DNA from: a bacterium
GTDB taxonomy: Bacteria; Desulfobacterota; Desulfocorpusculales; Desulfocorpusculum
Assembly (NCBI GenBank): GCA_037481695.1
Contig: JBBFLE010000019.1
Coordinates: 1-64,000 of the forward strand
Reading direction: 5' to 3'
DNA: 64,000 bases
Below the pieces are notes generated by a model. It was not told where the DNA came from, searched no databases, and saw nothing but the letters and a program-made list of their open reading frames with translations. Every line of letters starts with the position of its first letter. Position 1 is the stretch's first letter. Of the stretch, positions 25,540 through 33,241 are shown one piece after another. The translations under genes and the position numbers were made by a program.

Positions 25540-26325
25540 TCATGCTCCGGCCCTGGCCCATAGGCCCATGGGCTGGACACTTATGCCCTGGCTCTCCAGA
25601 GTCTCCCTGATGGTTTGCACCAGTTGTACTGCGGCAGGGTTGTCCCCGTGAACACATAGAGTCTGCACTTCCATGGGAACCACTGTCCCATCCACTGCCA
25701 CCACCTTGCCCTCCTTGGCCATGAGAAGGGCCCTTTGAGCCACTATGGATGGGTCATGTATGACAGCTCCTTTCTGGCTTCTGGGAACCAGGGTCCCCTC
25801 AGGGGTGTATGCCCTGTCAGGGAAGGCCTCGTATACTACTTTGAGCCCCAACTCTTCCCCTATGCGCCGCATTTTTTCTCCTTTGGCTCCGGCCAAGCCC
25901 ACGTAGAGCAGATGGGGATCCACGCTCAGCACTGCCTCGGCCACTGCCTTGGCCACCACTTGGTTTTCCACCGCAGCCAGATAAAGCGCTCCATGAGCCT
26001 TCACATGAGTCATTGTGACACCATGTGCCATGCAGAAGGCTCTGAGGGCTCCTATCTGGTAAATGACGTAATTGCGGATCTCCTCAGGGGTGCACTCCAT
26101 GTAGCGACGTCCGAAGCCCTGCAGGTCAGGATATCCTGGGTGGGCTCCAACTCCCACAGACTTCTTTTTGGCAAGGCTTACGGTGTGATCCATGACCATT
26201 GCATCCCCGGCATGCCAGCCACAGGCAATGTTGGCAGAGGTTATGTGATTCATGACCTCTTCGTCCATGCCCAGCTTGTACATCCCGAAGCTTTCTCCCA
26301 TGTCGCAGTTCAAATCGATTTTCAT
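25540..26325 (-). CDS. pxpA: 5-oxoprolinase subunit A (LamB/YcsF family)
   Basis: 261 residues, with GAGGAGGTGTAAGTC before the ATG. The LamB/YcsF signature is complete: IDLNCDMGESFG at the N-terminus, SANIACGWHAGD, GVGAHPGYPDLQGFGRR, VKAHGALY, EAFPDRAYTPEGTLVPRS and CVHGDNPAA. First gene of the pxpABC operon; the complex recycles 5-oxoproline that forms spontaneously from glutamine/glutamate or is taken up. Confidence 0.96.
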   Translation of the reverse strand: MKIDLNCDMGESFGMYKLGMDEEVMNHITSANIACGWHAGDAMVMDHTVSLAKKKSVGVGAHPGYPDLQGFGRRYMECTPEEIRNYVIYQIGALRAFCMAHGVTMTHVKAHGALYLAAVENQVVAKAVAEAVLSVDPHLLYVGLAGAKGEKMRRIGEELGLKVVYEAFPDRAYTPEGTLVPRSQKGAVIHDPSIVAQRALLMAKEGKVVAVDGTVVPMEVQTLCVHGDNPAAVQLVQTIRETLESQGISVQPMGLWARAGA

Positions 26326-26620
26326 GACTTACACCTCCTCTGGGCAGCAGCCTTATCCGGTGGGCCATTCTAACCCTTTGAGTCCTGCATCTCAATTGCA
26401 GATTGATAAGGCACCCATGATGGGCCGGGATACCCACTCAACAAAAGTCCTCAGGTTTCCCTTGGGTACTTTTTTTGCACAGCGCTTGGGAAACCCCATG
26501 TGGACAATGAGTAAATTGCTTTTGATATTAGATATTAATGATCTCCCAGGAGACTTTTTTTGCCTTTGAAGGCCAGCCCCGTGAGGGGGCTTGTGGGCAG
26601 AAAAGAAGCGCCGAATTCTC
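26326..26620. other. Divergent intergenic region, no gene recognised
   Basis: Between pxpA (minus) and the CoA-ligase cluster (plus). It contains a near-palindrome, TCTCCCAGGAGA followed by a T-run (about 26540-26560), which is too tight to be a confident terminator. No open frame with a ribosome binding site. Confidence 0.35.
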
Positions 26621-26649
26621 TTGACAAACAAGAAGAGATCACCTAGGCT
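26621..26649 (+). promoter_or_regulatory. Putative sigma-70 promoter of the CoA-ligase/glycolate cluster
   Basis: TTGACA at 26621-26626, 17-nt spacer, TAGGCT at 26644-26649. Perfect -35 but poor -10, about 175 bases before the first gene at 26826. Confidence 0.4.
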
Positions 26650-26825
26650 GATACCACTATATATGACAGTGTCACAAATGGCGAACATTTTTTTGGGTAA
26701 ACCCAAACAGATCCGAGAAAGGGGGTGGATAAGACCGTAAGGAATCGAGGCCGGTTTGTTCTTGGGGTATGGCAGGAGTTAGAAAGGCAGTTGTCACAAG
26801 AACCTAATATGATAAGGAGTTGGAC

Positions 26826-28082
26826 ATGGCCCGACTTTACGAGTACCAGGGCAAGGAGCTTTTGAAGCAGGAGGGGATTCCCGTTCCCAATGGGGGGATG
26901 GCCACGACCCCGGCTCAGGCACGGGAGATCGCCCAAAAGATCGGCAAGCCTGTGGCCGTCAAGGTCCAGATATGGGCTGGGGGCAGGGGCAAGGCTGGTG
27001 CCATCCGCTTTGCTGACACCCCTGAGGAGGCGGAGAAAATAGCCTCCCAGCTTTTCGGAACCAAGGTAAAGGGATTCGAGGTGCGAAGGCTCTTGGTGGA
27101 GGAAAAGCTGCAGATAGAGCGGGAATTCTACGTAGGGGTGATCGTGGATCCCTCCAAAGAGGTGAGGGCCCCGGTCATGATTTTCAGCAGTGAAGGCGGG
27201 ATGGAGATAGAGGAGGTTCCCGAGGACAAGATTTCCCGGGTCAATGTGGACATTTTGTTGGGCCTCAGACCCTTCCACGCCCTGGATTTGGCCCGCAGGG
27301 CAGGTGTCCCCAGGAATCTGCTGGAGAGGGTGGCTGATATAAACACAAAGCTTTACAGGGTGTTCAGAAAGTGGGATTGCAGGACCTTGGAGATAAATCC
27401 ATTGGTGCTGACCCAAGATGGGAAGCTGGTGGCTGCAGACTGCAGGGCTGCCATAGACGACTCCTCGGTTTACCGCCATCCTGAGCTGGGCATCACGGTG
27501 GCAAGGGAATCCAATCAGGAGCCCACGGATTTTGACGAGATAGCCTGGTCCATAGAAGAAGGAGATCTGAGGGGAACAGGCTATGTTGCCCAAATGAACC
27601 AGGATATCGATGCCATCGCCACTGTGGGTTACCACGGTATAGGCGGTGGCGGGGCAATTCTGGGTGTGGATGCCCTTAACAAGGCTGGGCTCAGGGTGGC
27701 CAATTACGCAGACACCAGCGGAAACCCTCCGGCCTCCAAGGTTTACAGGGTGGCCAAACTGGTTTTGTCTCAGCCAGGCATAGAAGGCTACTGCCTGGGC
27801 GGCTTCATCATGGCCAACCAGGAGCAATGGCATCACGCCCATGGCCTTGTAAAGGCCCTGCGGGAAGAGCTGCCCAAGAGACCGGGATTTCCAGTGGTTT
27901 TGTTGCTTTGCGGGAACCGCGAGCCAGAAGCCTTGGAGATTCTCCGGGAAGGACTGAAGGATCTTCCCAACCCTGTGGAGATCTATGGTCGGGAGCACGT
28001 GTATGATACGGCCTTCATTGCACAGCGTATGCGCGCTTTGGTGGAGGAATACCAGAAGAAGCGCGCTGGCCAAGGAGGTTGA
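26826..28082 (+). CDS. ATP-grasp CoA ligase beta subunit (SucC/MtkA-like)
   Basis: 418 residues with AAGGAG 6 nt before the ATG. N-terminal ATP-grasp domain (LYEYQGKELLKQEGIPVPNG, PVAVKVQIWAGGRGKAGAI, EINPLVLTQDGKLVAADCRAAID) and C-terminal CoA-ligase domain (GGGGAILGVDALNKAG, ANYADTSGNPPASKVY). It forms a succinyl-CoA-synthetase-type ligase with the alpha subunit encoded two genes downstream. With the CitE-like lyase in the same operon, malate-CoA ligase is a likelier activity than succinyl-CoA synthesis, but sequence alone does not decide. The longer length than E. coli SucC (388) and divergent C-terminus fit a specialised ligase. Confidence 0.88.
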   Translation: MARLYEYQGKELLKQEGIPVPNGGMATTPAQAREIAQKIGKPVAVKVQIWAGGRGKAGAIRFADTPEEAEKIASQLFGTKVKGFEVRRLLVEEKLQIEREFYVGVIVDPSKEVRAPVMIFSSEGGMEIEEVPEDKISRVNVDILLGLRPFHALDLARRAGVPRNLLERVADINTKLYRVFRKWDCRTLEINPLVLTQDGKLVAADCRAAIDDSSVYRHPELGITVARESNQEPTDFDEIAWSIEEGDLRGTGYVAQMNQDIDAIATVGYHGIGGGGAILGVDALNKAGLRVANYADTSGNPPASKVYRVAKLVLSQPGIEGYCLGGFIMANQEQWHHAHGLVKALREELPKRPGFPVVLLLCGNREPEALEILREGLKDLPNPVEIYGREHVYDTAFIAQRMRALVEEYQKKRAGQGG

Positions 28083-28087
28083 TCCTC

Positions 28088-28375
28088 ATGGAATTCCAAG
28101 AGAGAACCATAAAGGTAATTATAGACGAGAACAAGTGTGAGGGATGCCAGAGCCATGCCTGTGCCGAGGCCTGCAAGAAGTTTGACCGCTCGGTTCTCCA
28201 GATAATCGATGGGAGACCCGGGGTGGCCCTTTCCGCAGAGGAACTCAAACGCCTTGGAACAGAGTGCTTGGCCTGCGAGTTCGCTTGTGCCCAAAGGGGC
28301 AATGGAGCCATACGCATTGAGGTGCCCATTGCGGGCCTGGAAGAGTACCGCCGCAAACACGGCACAGCCTACTGA
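28088..28375 (+). CDS. Small 7-cysteine Fe-S protein between ligase subunits
   Basis: 95 residues, with AGGAGG 9 nt before the ATG. Two cysteine clusters are seen: CEGCQSHACAEAC near residues 18-30 and CLACEFAC near 61-70. This resembles a ferredoxin-like fold with one or two Fe-S clusters, but the spacing does not match the standard 2[4Fe-4S] CxxCxxCxxxCP pattern. It lies 5 bp after the ligase beta gene and 14 bp before the alpha gene, so it is co-expressed with them. A subunit, redox partner or regulator of the ligase is possible. I do not know a described protein in this position. Confidence 0.75.
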   Translation: MEFQERTIKVIIDENKCEGCQSHACAEACKKFDRSVLQIIDGRPGVALSAEELKRLGTECLACEFACAQRGNGAIRIEVPIAGLEEYRRKHGTAY

Positions 28376-28389
28376 AAGAGGGTAAGGCC

Positions 28390-29286
28390 ATGGGAATACT
28401 TGTAGACGAGAACACAAGCGTTATCGTTTTGGGGATAACAGGCCGAGAGGGATCGGCCAGGGCCGGTTACATGAAGGCCTATGGGACCAAGGTGGTTGCC
28501 GGTTCCACCCCTGGCAGGGGTGGTACCCAAGTGGACGGGATTCCCGTATATGACTCTGTAGAGGAGGCCGTGGAGAAGCACGGTCCCATCGATGCGGCAG
28601 TGACTTTTGTGCCTGGACCGGCTCTCAGGGACGCTGTGATTGGAGCCATAGAGGCGGGCATTAAGTTCATTGTTTGCCCTGTGGAAAGGGTGCCTCTGCA
28701 TGACATCCTGGAAATGATGTACGTGGCCAAAAACGCTGGGGCCAAGATCCTCGGGCCTGGAACCATAGGCATCCTGAATCCAGGCAAGGCTGTACTTGGA
28801 TGGTTAGGGGCGAATCCCAGCTGGGCCAGACAGGTCTTTGTGCCTGGCCCCGTAGGGGTGATCTCCAGAAGCGGTGGGCAGTCAGGCACTGTGCCTTGGG
28901 CCCTAAAAGAAGCCGGTCTGGGAATGAGCACGGTGGTGCATGTGGGCACAGAACCTGTCACCGGAATCTCCATGGGTGACATCCTTCTGGAGTTTGAGAA
29001 GGACCCTGAAACCAAGGCTGTGGCTGTTTTCGGGGAAATAGGAGGAGCCCATGAGGAGGAGGCTGCCCAGTGCATCAGAGAGGGGAAATTCACCAAGCCC
29101 TTCGTTATCTTTGTGGCTGGAGCCTGGGCTCCACCGGGTATGCGTTTCTCACATGCCAGCAGCATCATAGAGAGGGGAAAGGGATCTGCCAAAGACAAGA
29201 TCCAAATACTGAAAGAATCGGGAGCCCATGTGGTGGATAAGCCTGACGACATTGCTCCTACAGTGAAGCGGCTTTTGGGTAAGTAA
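28390..29286 (+). CDS. CoA ligase alpha subunit (SucD/MtkB-like)
   Basis: 298 residues. N-terminal CoA-binding Rossmann domain (VIVLGITGREGSARAGYMKAYG) and ligase domain (GVISRSGGQSG, GEIGGAHEEEAA). The phosphorylated catalytic His is present at His255 in RFSHASSII, although the usual GHAGAII context is altered and TAPKG reads WAPPG. It pairs with the beta subunit upstream. The divergence from ordinary SucD and the downstream CitE-like gene suggest a substrate other than succinate, most simply malate. Confidence 0.88.
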   Translation: MGILVDENTSVIVLGITGREGSARAGYMKAYGTKVVAGSTPGRGGTQVDGIPVYDSVEEAVEKHGPIDAAVTFVPGPALRDAVIGAIEAGIKFIVCPVERVPLHDILEMMYVAKNAGAKILGPGTIGILNPGKAVLGWLGANPSWARQVFVPGPVGVISRSGGQSGTVPWALKEAGLGMSTVVHVGTEPVTGISMGDILLEFEKDPETKAVAVFGEIGGAHEEEAAQCIREGKFTKPFVIFVAGAWAPPGMRFSHASSIIERGKGSAKDKIQILKESGAHVVDKPDDIAPTVKRLLGK

Positions 29287-29386
29287 GATGTGCTTGCGGG
29301 GCTGAGGGGCTGTGTCTTGTGATATGGCCCCCTCTGCTCTGGGGAATTATCTCAAAAATGAATCAAAAACTCTGGGAGGTGAAACC

Positions 29387-30283
29387 ATGGCAGTTATGCG
29401 TTCTATTCTCTACATCCCGGGCAACAATGAGAAGATGGTCTCCAAGGCTCCTACTTTTCCTGCTGACATAGTTACTCTGGACCTGGAGGATTCGGTGCCT
29501 CCTGCCGAGAAACCCAGGGCCAGGGAAGTGGTAAGGGAAAACCTCAAGTATGCTGGTCAGGGAGGAGCAGAGGTCTATGTGCGTATCAACAATTGGGAAA
29601 CCCTGCTCACCAACGACGACCTGGAGGCCGTGGTTCACGAAGGGCTGCACGGAGTTTGCCTGGCCAAGTGTGGTGGTCCGGAGCACGTGCGCAGGTTAGA
29701 CTGGAAATTGGAGGAGCTGGAAAGAAGAAGGGGAATACCTGTGGGCACGGTCAAGATACAGCTTCTCATAGAGACTGCCAAGGGTGTCATCAATGCCTAT
29801 CCTTCTGCCATAGAGAGCCCCAGGGTGAACTCTTTGATTTTCGGGGCTGTGGATTACACTAAAGACATGAGGGTAAAGCTTACCACAGAAGGAGAGGAGC
29901 TAAAGTACGCCAGGGCACATACTGCGGTGGCTGCCAGGGCAGCGGGCTGCGTGGCCATAGACTGTCCTTTTGTGGCCTTCCAGGACATGGAGGCCTTTGA
30001 GCGGGATACGGCCTATGGCCGCACCCTGGGATATGAGGGCAGGATGCTCATACATCCAAGCCAGATCGAACCCTCCAACCGAATCTACAAGCCTCAGCCA
30101 GAGGACGTGGAGTGGGCCCAGGGAGTGGTGGAAGCCTTTGAGAAAGATGCACTGGCCAAAGGCCTGGCTGCCATTTCTTACAAGGGCAAGATGGTGGATA
30201 CACCGGTCTACGAGAATGCCAGGACCATTCTGGCTGTCATGGAAGAGATCAACGCCAAAGAGGCCAAGAGAAAGGCTGGTTGA
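29387..30283 (+). CDS. HpcH/HpaI-type CoA lyase (CitE/malyl-CoA lyase-like)
   Basis: 298 residues; the ATG at 29387 has GGGAGGTGAAACC upstream. Family motifs: LYIPGNNEKMV, TLDLEDSVPPAEKPRAR, the Glu of LLIETAKGVIN, the Asp of FGAVDYTKDM and the C-terminal MLIHPSQIEPSN (shared with CLYBL and CitE). Members split malyl-CoA to acetyl-CoA and glyoxylate, or citramalyl-CoA to acetyl-CoA and pyruvate, in a Mg-dependent reaction that can run either way. Next to a malate-CoA-ligase-like pair and GlcDEF genes, the malyl-CoA reaction fits best. Citramalyl-CoA remains an alternative. Confidence 0.88.
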   Translation: MAVMRSILYIPGNNEKMVSKAPTFPADIVTLDLEDSVPPAEKPRAREVVRENLKYAGQGGAEVYVRINNWETLLTNDDLEAVVHEGLHGVCLAKCGGPEHVRRLDWKLEELERRRGIPVGTVKIQLLIETAKGVINAYPSAIESPRVNSLIFGAVDYTKDMRVKLTTEGEELKYARAHTAVAARAAGCVAIDCPFVAFQDMEAFERDTAYGRTLGYEGRMLIHPSQIEPSNRIYKPQPEDVEWAQGVVEAFEKDALAKGLAAISYKGKMVDTPVYENARTILAVMEEINAKEAKRKAG

Positions 30284-30315
30284 CAAGGGCTGGGGGTGCT
30301 GGCCTAAGCCGGCAT

Positions 30316-30340
30316 CCCTTGCCCTCATAAGCGGCAAGGG
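30316..30340 (+). other. Perfect hairpin between lyase and GlcD-like genes
   Basis: CCCTTGCC (30316-30323) pairs with GGCAAGGG (30333-30340) across a 9-nt loop. There is no following T-run, so it is more likely an RNA-processing or attenuation element than a terminator. It divides the cluster into a ligase/lyase half and an oxidase half. Confidence 0.5.
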
Positions 30341-30448
30341 CCCAAGCAGTTCCAAAGAAGTCTGCGGAAGGATAATTTTTCCTGCTTTGGGAGGGACTCG
30401 AATCTGTGGGGTGACCGTGGGTCTTGCAAGGGCCAGAAGGAGGTAAAG

Positions 30449-31849
30449 ATGCAAAGGAGGGATCTAGTACAGGCAGTGGTCTCCATAGTGGGAAAGGGCA
30501 ATGTGCTCCAGGACAAGGCTTCCCTCGCCGTTTACGAGTACGACGCTTCCCTTTTCCAGGGACGGCCCGACGTGGTGGCTTTCCCCACGGACACCCAGCA
30601 GGTGGCCCAACTGGTCAAACTGGCCCACCGAGAAAATGTGCCCTTTCTGGCAAGAGGAGCGGGCACCAACCTCAGTGGAGGCACAGCCCCCACCAAAGGG
30701 GGTATCATAATCGATCTGTGCCGAATGAGACGCATTCTAGAGATAGACATCAAGAACCAGACAGCCCTCGTGGAACCAGGAGTCTACAATCTGACCCTTC
30801 AGAACGCTTTGGCTCCTCTGGGCTACTACTATGCCCCTGACCCAGCCAGCCAAAAGGTGTCCACCTTGGGAGGGAACGTGGGTGAGAACTCAGGTGGTCC
30901 CCATTGTTTGAAGTACGGGGTGACCAGCAACCATGTTTTGGGAGCCGAGGTGGTGCTTCCCAATGGTGAGGTGGTTTGGTTGGGGGGAGCAGCGGAGACC
31001 CCAGGCCCTGACCTCATGGGTCTGTTCGTAGGCTCCGAGGGCACCCTCGGGATAGCCACCAAGATACTGGTACGCATCATGAGGCAGCCCGAGCATGTGG
31101 TGACCATCCTGGGAATCTTTCATTCCCTGGAAGAGGCAGGCCAGACAGTATCTGACATCATAGGTCAAGGCATAATACCCGCCACCTTGGAGATAATGGA
31201 TAATCTGGTTATCAGGGCGGTGGAGGCCTCGGTGAAAGCCGGGTATCCAGAGGATGCCGAGGCGGTTCTCATCATAGAATTGGACGGTCTGGCCGACGGC
31301 ATGGATGAACAGGCTCAGCGAATAGAGGAGATCTGTAGGGCCAACAACGTTGTCAGCGTAAGGCGCGCCAAAGATAACGTGGAGAGGGCGGAGCTTTGGG
31401 CAGGCAGGAGAGGAGCATTTGGGGCTGTGGCCAGGCTAAGGCCCAGCTATCTTGTTTGCGACGGCACAGTGCCCCGTACCAAGCTGCCAGATGCTCTCAG
31501 GGCTGTCAAGGAGGTTTCCAACAAGTACGGACTGCCCATTGGAAACGTTTTTCACGCCGGAGACGGCAACCTCCATCCCCTGATACTCTTTGACGGCCGC
31601 AACCCAGAAGAACTGGAAAAGGTGCACAAGGCCGGGACCGAGATCCTGGAAGCCGTGGCCAGACTGGGAGGCACCATAAGCGGAGAACACGGCATAGGCA
31701 CAGAGAAACTCAAGGAGATGCGCCTCATCTTCCGGGAAGAGGACCTGGAGATGATGCGCAGGATAAAGAAGGCCATAGATCCCAAAGACCTGTGTAACCC
31801 TGGGAAGCTGATCCCTCCTCCTGCGCAAGAGGCCGTGGGGCACGCGTGA
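30449..31849 (+). CDS. GlcD-like FAD-linked oxidase (glycolate/2-hydroxyacid oxidase subunit)
   Basis: 466 residues, with AGAAGGAGGTAAAG before the ATG. FAD_binding_4 domain (PFLARGAGTNLSGGTAPTKG, GGNVGENSGGPHCLKYGVT, GSEGTLGIATKILV) and C-terminal FAD-oxidase domain with GNVFHAGDGNLHP and GEHGIGTEKLKEM. GlcD oxidises glycolate (or D-lactate and similar 2-hydroxyacids) and passes electrons to the Fe-S subunit GlcF. All three subunit genes follow in order. With the lyase and ligase upstream, glyoxylate is the likely product. D-lactate cannot be excluded. Confidence 0.9.
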   Translation: MQRRDLVQAVVSIVGKGNVLQDKASLAVYEYDASLFQGRPDVVAFPTDTQQVAQLVKLAHRENVPFLARGAGTNLSGGTAPTKGGIIIDLCRMRRILEIDIKNQTALVEPGVYNLTLQNALAPLGYYYAPDPASQKVSTLGGNVGENSGGPHCLKYGVTSNHVLGAEVVLPNGEVVWLGGAAETPGPDLMGLFVGSEGTLGIATKILVRIMRQPEHVVTILGIFHSLEEAGQTVSDIIGQGIIPATLEIMDNLVIRAVEASVKAGYPEDAEAVLIIELDGLADGMDEQAQRIEEICRANNVVSVRRAKDNVERAELWAGRRGAFGAVARLRPSYLVCDGTVPRTKLPDALRAVKEVSNKYGLPIGNVFHAGDGNLHPLILFDGRNPEELEKVHKAGTEILEAVARLGGTISGEHGIGTEKLKEMRLIFREEDLEMMRRIKKAIDPKDLCNPGKLIPPPAQEAVGHA

Positions 31850-31927
31850 GACCACAGTTGTGAGCAGGGGCTGTGTGGAGAGGGTTTCTGAAACTGGTGG
31901 TGGCTTGAGGGGAAGGGGGTAAAGTTC

Positions 31928-33202
31928 GTGAGCCGGAAAGCACCCGAAGAAAAGAAAAAAAATGTGGCTGCTGCTAGGTCTGCAGAGGAGATCCTGAAGG
32001 ATTGGGGGATTGAAGCCGCTAGGCTGGAGGTTGCAGCTTCGCAAAAGGATGTGCAATCCATTTTGGCCAGAGCTTGCAGGGAAAAGATGAAGGTATTGCC
32101 CTTGGGTGGTGGAACTTCCCTGGGTGTTACGGTTTTACCGGAAAAGGTGGACCTGGCCTTGGATATGCGCCCCATGAATGCCATATGCGAGCTGGACCCT
32201 CGAAATCTCAACATCATAGTAGAGGCTGGAAGGACTGTCCGCTCTCTGAATGAGGAACTGGCTGGGGTGGAAAGGGGCTTCATGCTCCCGCTGGATCCTC
32301 CAAGGTCTGCCGAGGCCACCTTGGGGGGATGTTATGCAGCCAACATGAGCGGTCCCCTAAGACAGCTTTACGGTGTGCTGAGGGATCAGGTCTTGGGCGT
32401 AAAGGCTGTCAATGCGCAGGGCAATGAGGTGGCCTTCGGTGGGATCACCGTAAAGAATGTCTCTGGGTATGACCTGACAAAATTTTTGATCGGCTCGGCC
32501 GGAAGCCTCTGTGTGGTGACTCAAGTGGCCCTGAGGATTCTTCCGGTTCCCGATGCCTCGGGAATCTGCAGGATAGAGTTTCCCTCTGGGGCAGACCTGG
32601 AAGGCTTCCTCCTGGAACTCAGGCAGTCTGTCTTGCTCCCCTCGGCTGTTGTGGCCAGGTGGAGTGCTGGGCAAACCCTCAGAGTCTTGACCGTGGCATT
32701 GGAAGGACACCCCAAGGCCGTGGAAAGACAGGCTAGAGAAATCCAGGGCATGGCCAAAGCTCATGGTGGCTCAGGAGAGACCCAGCAGGGCAGAGAGGTG
32801 CTTCTGGAGAGTTTGCGTCTGGCTGTGGATCCCAGAGGGGAAATTCAAAGAACCTTGGCGCTAAAGGTGAGTGTGCCCATAGCCCAGGGGCTCAGGGCTG
32901 CGGAGGTGCTGGAGGATCTGGCGGTCAAGGGCAGCCTGCAGGCCGATCTAGCCCTTCTGGCAGGCAACGGCATCATCTTTGTATACGCCGTGGACGAATC
33001 AGATCAACTGTTGGCCGAGTTCTCCAAGGGTGTACGTGAGGCCATCGTGAAAATGGGAGGCCAGGTGCTGCCTGTTTGGGGTCCAAGGCCATCTTTGGAG
33101 AGCTGGGGACCCAGGGTAGATCCTGTTGTGGGCAGGAGTATGGTGATGCCCATAAAACAGTCTTGGGACCCCTTTGGTGTGTTGTTGCCCGTTGGGCTGT
33201 GA
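31928..33202 (+). CDS. GlcE-like FAD-binding oxidase subunit
   Basis: 424 residues from a GTG with GGAAGGGGG upstream. A Lys-rich N-terminal extension of about 25 residues precedes the FAD_binding_4 domain (VLPLGGGTSLGV, LNIIVEAGRTVRSL, TLGGCYAANMSGPLRQ, GGITVKNVSGYDLTKFLIGS). This is the shorter FAD-linked partner of GlcD. It is longer than E. coli GlcE (about 350), the extra length being in the extension and the C-terminal half. Confidence 0.88.
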   Translation: MSRKAPEEKKKNVAAARSAEEILKDWGIEAARLEVAASQKDVQSILARACREKMKVLPLGGGTSLGVTVLPEKVDLALDMRPMNAICELDPRNLNIIVEAGRTVRSLNEELAGVERGFMLPLDPPRSAEATLGGCYAANMSGPLRQLYGVLRDQVLGVKAVNAQGNEVAFGGITVKNVSGYDLTKFLIGSAGSLCVVTQVALRILPVPDASGICRIEFPSGADLEGFLLELRQSVLLPSAVVARWSAGQTLRVLTVALEGHPKAVERQAREIQGMAKAHGGSGETQQGREVLLESLRLAVDPRGEIQRTLALKVSVPIAQGLRAAEVLEDLAVKGSLQADLALLAGNGIIFVYAVDESDQLLAEFSKGVREAIVKMGGQVLPVWGPRPSLESWGPRVDPVVGRSMVMPIKQSWDPFGVLLPVGL

Positions 33203-33241
33203 AAACATTCTAAGCTTTTAGGATTGGGCCGGGAGGCTTCC

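Noticed and set aside
26643-28073. Long minus-strand open frame (476 codons) opposite the CoA ligase beta gene
   Set aside because: It is the antisense shadow of a clear ATP-grasp gene, has no family signature and no ribosome binding site.
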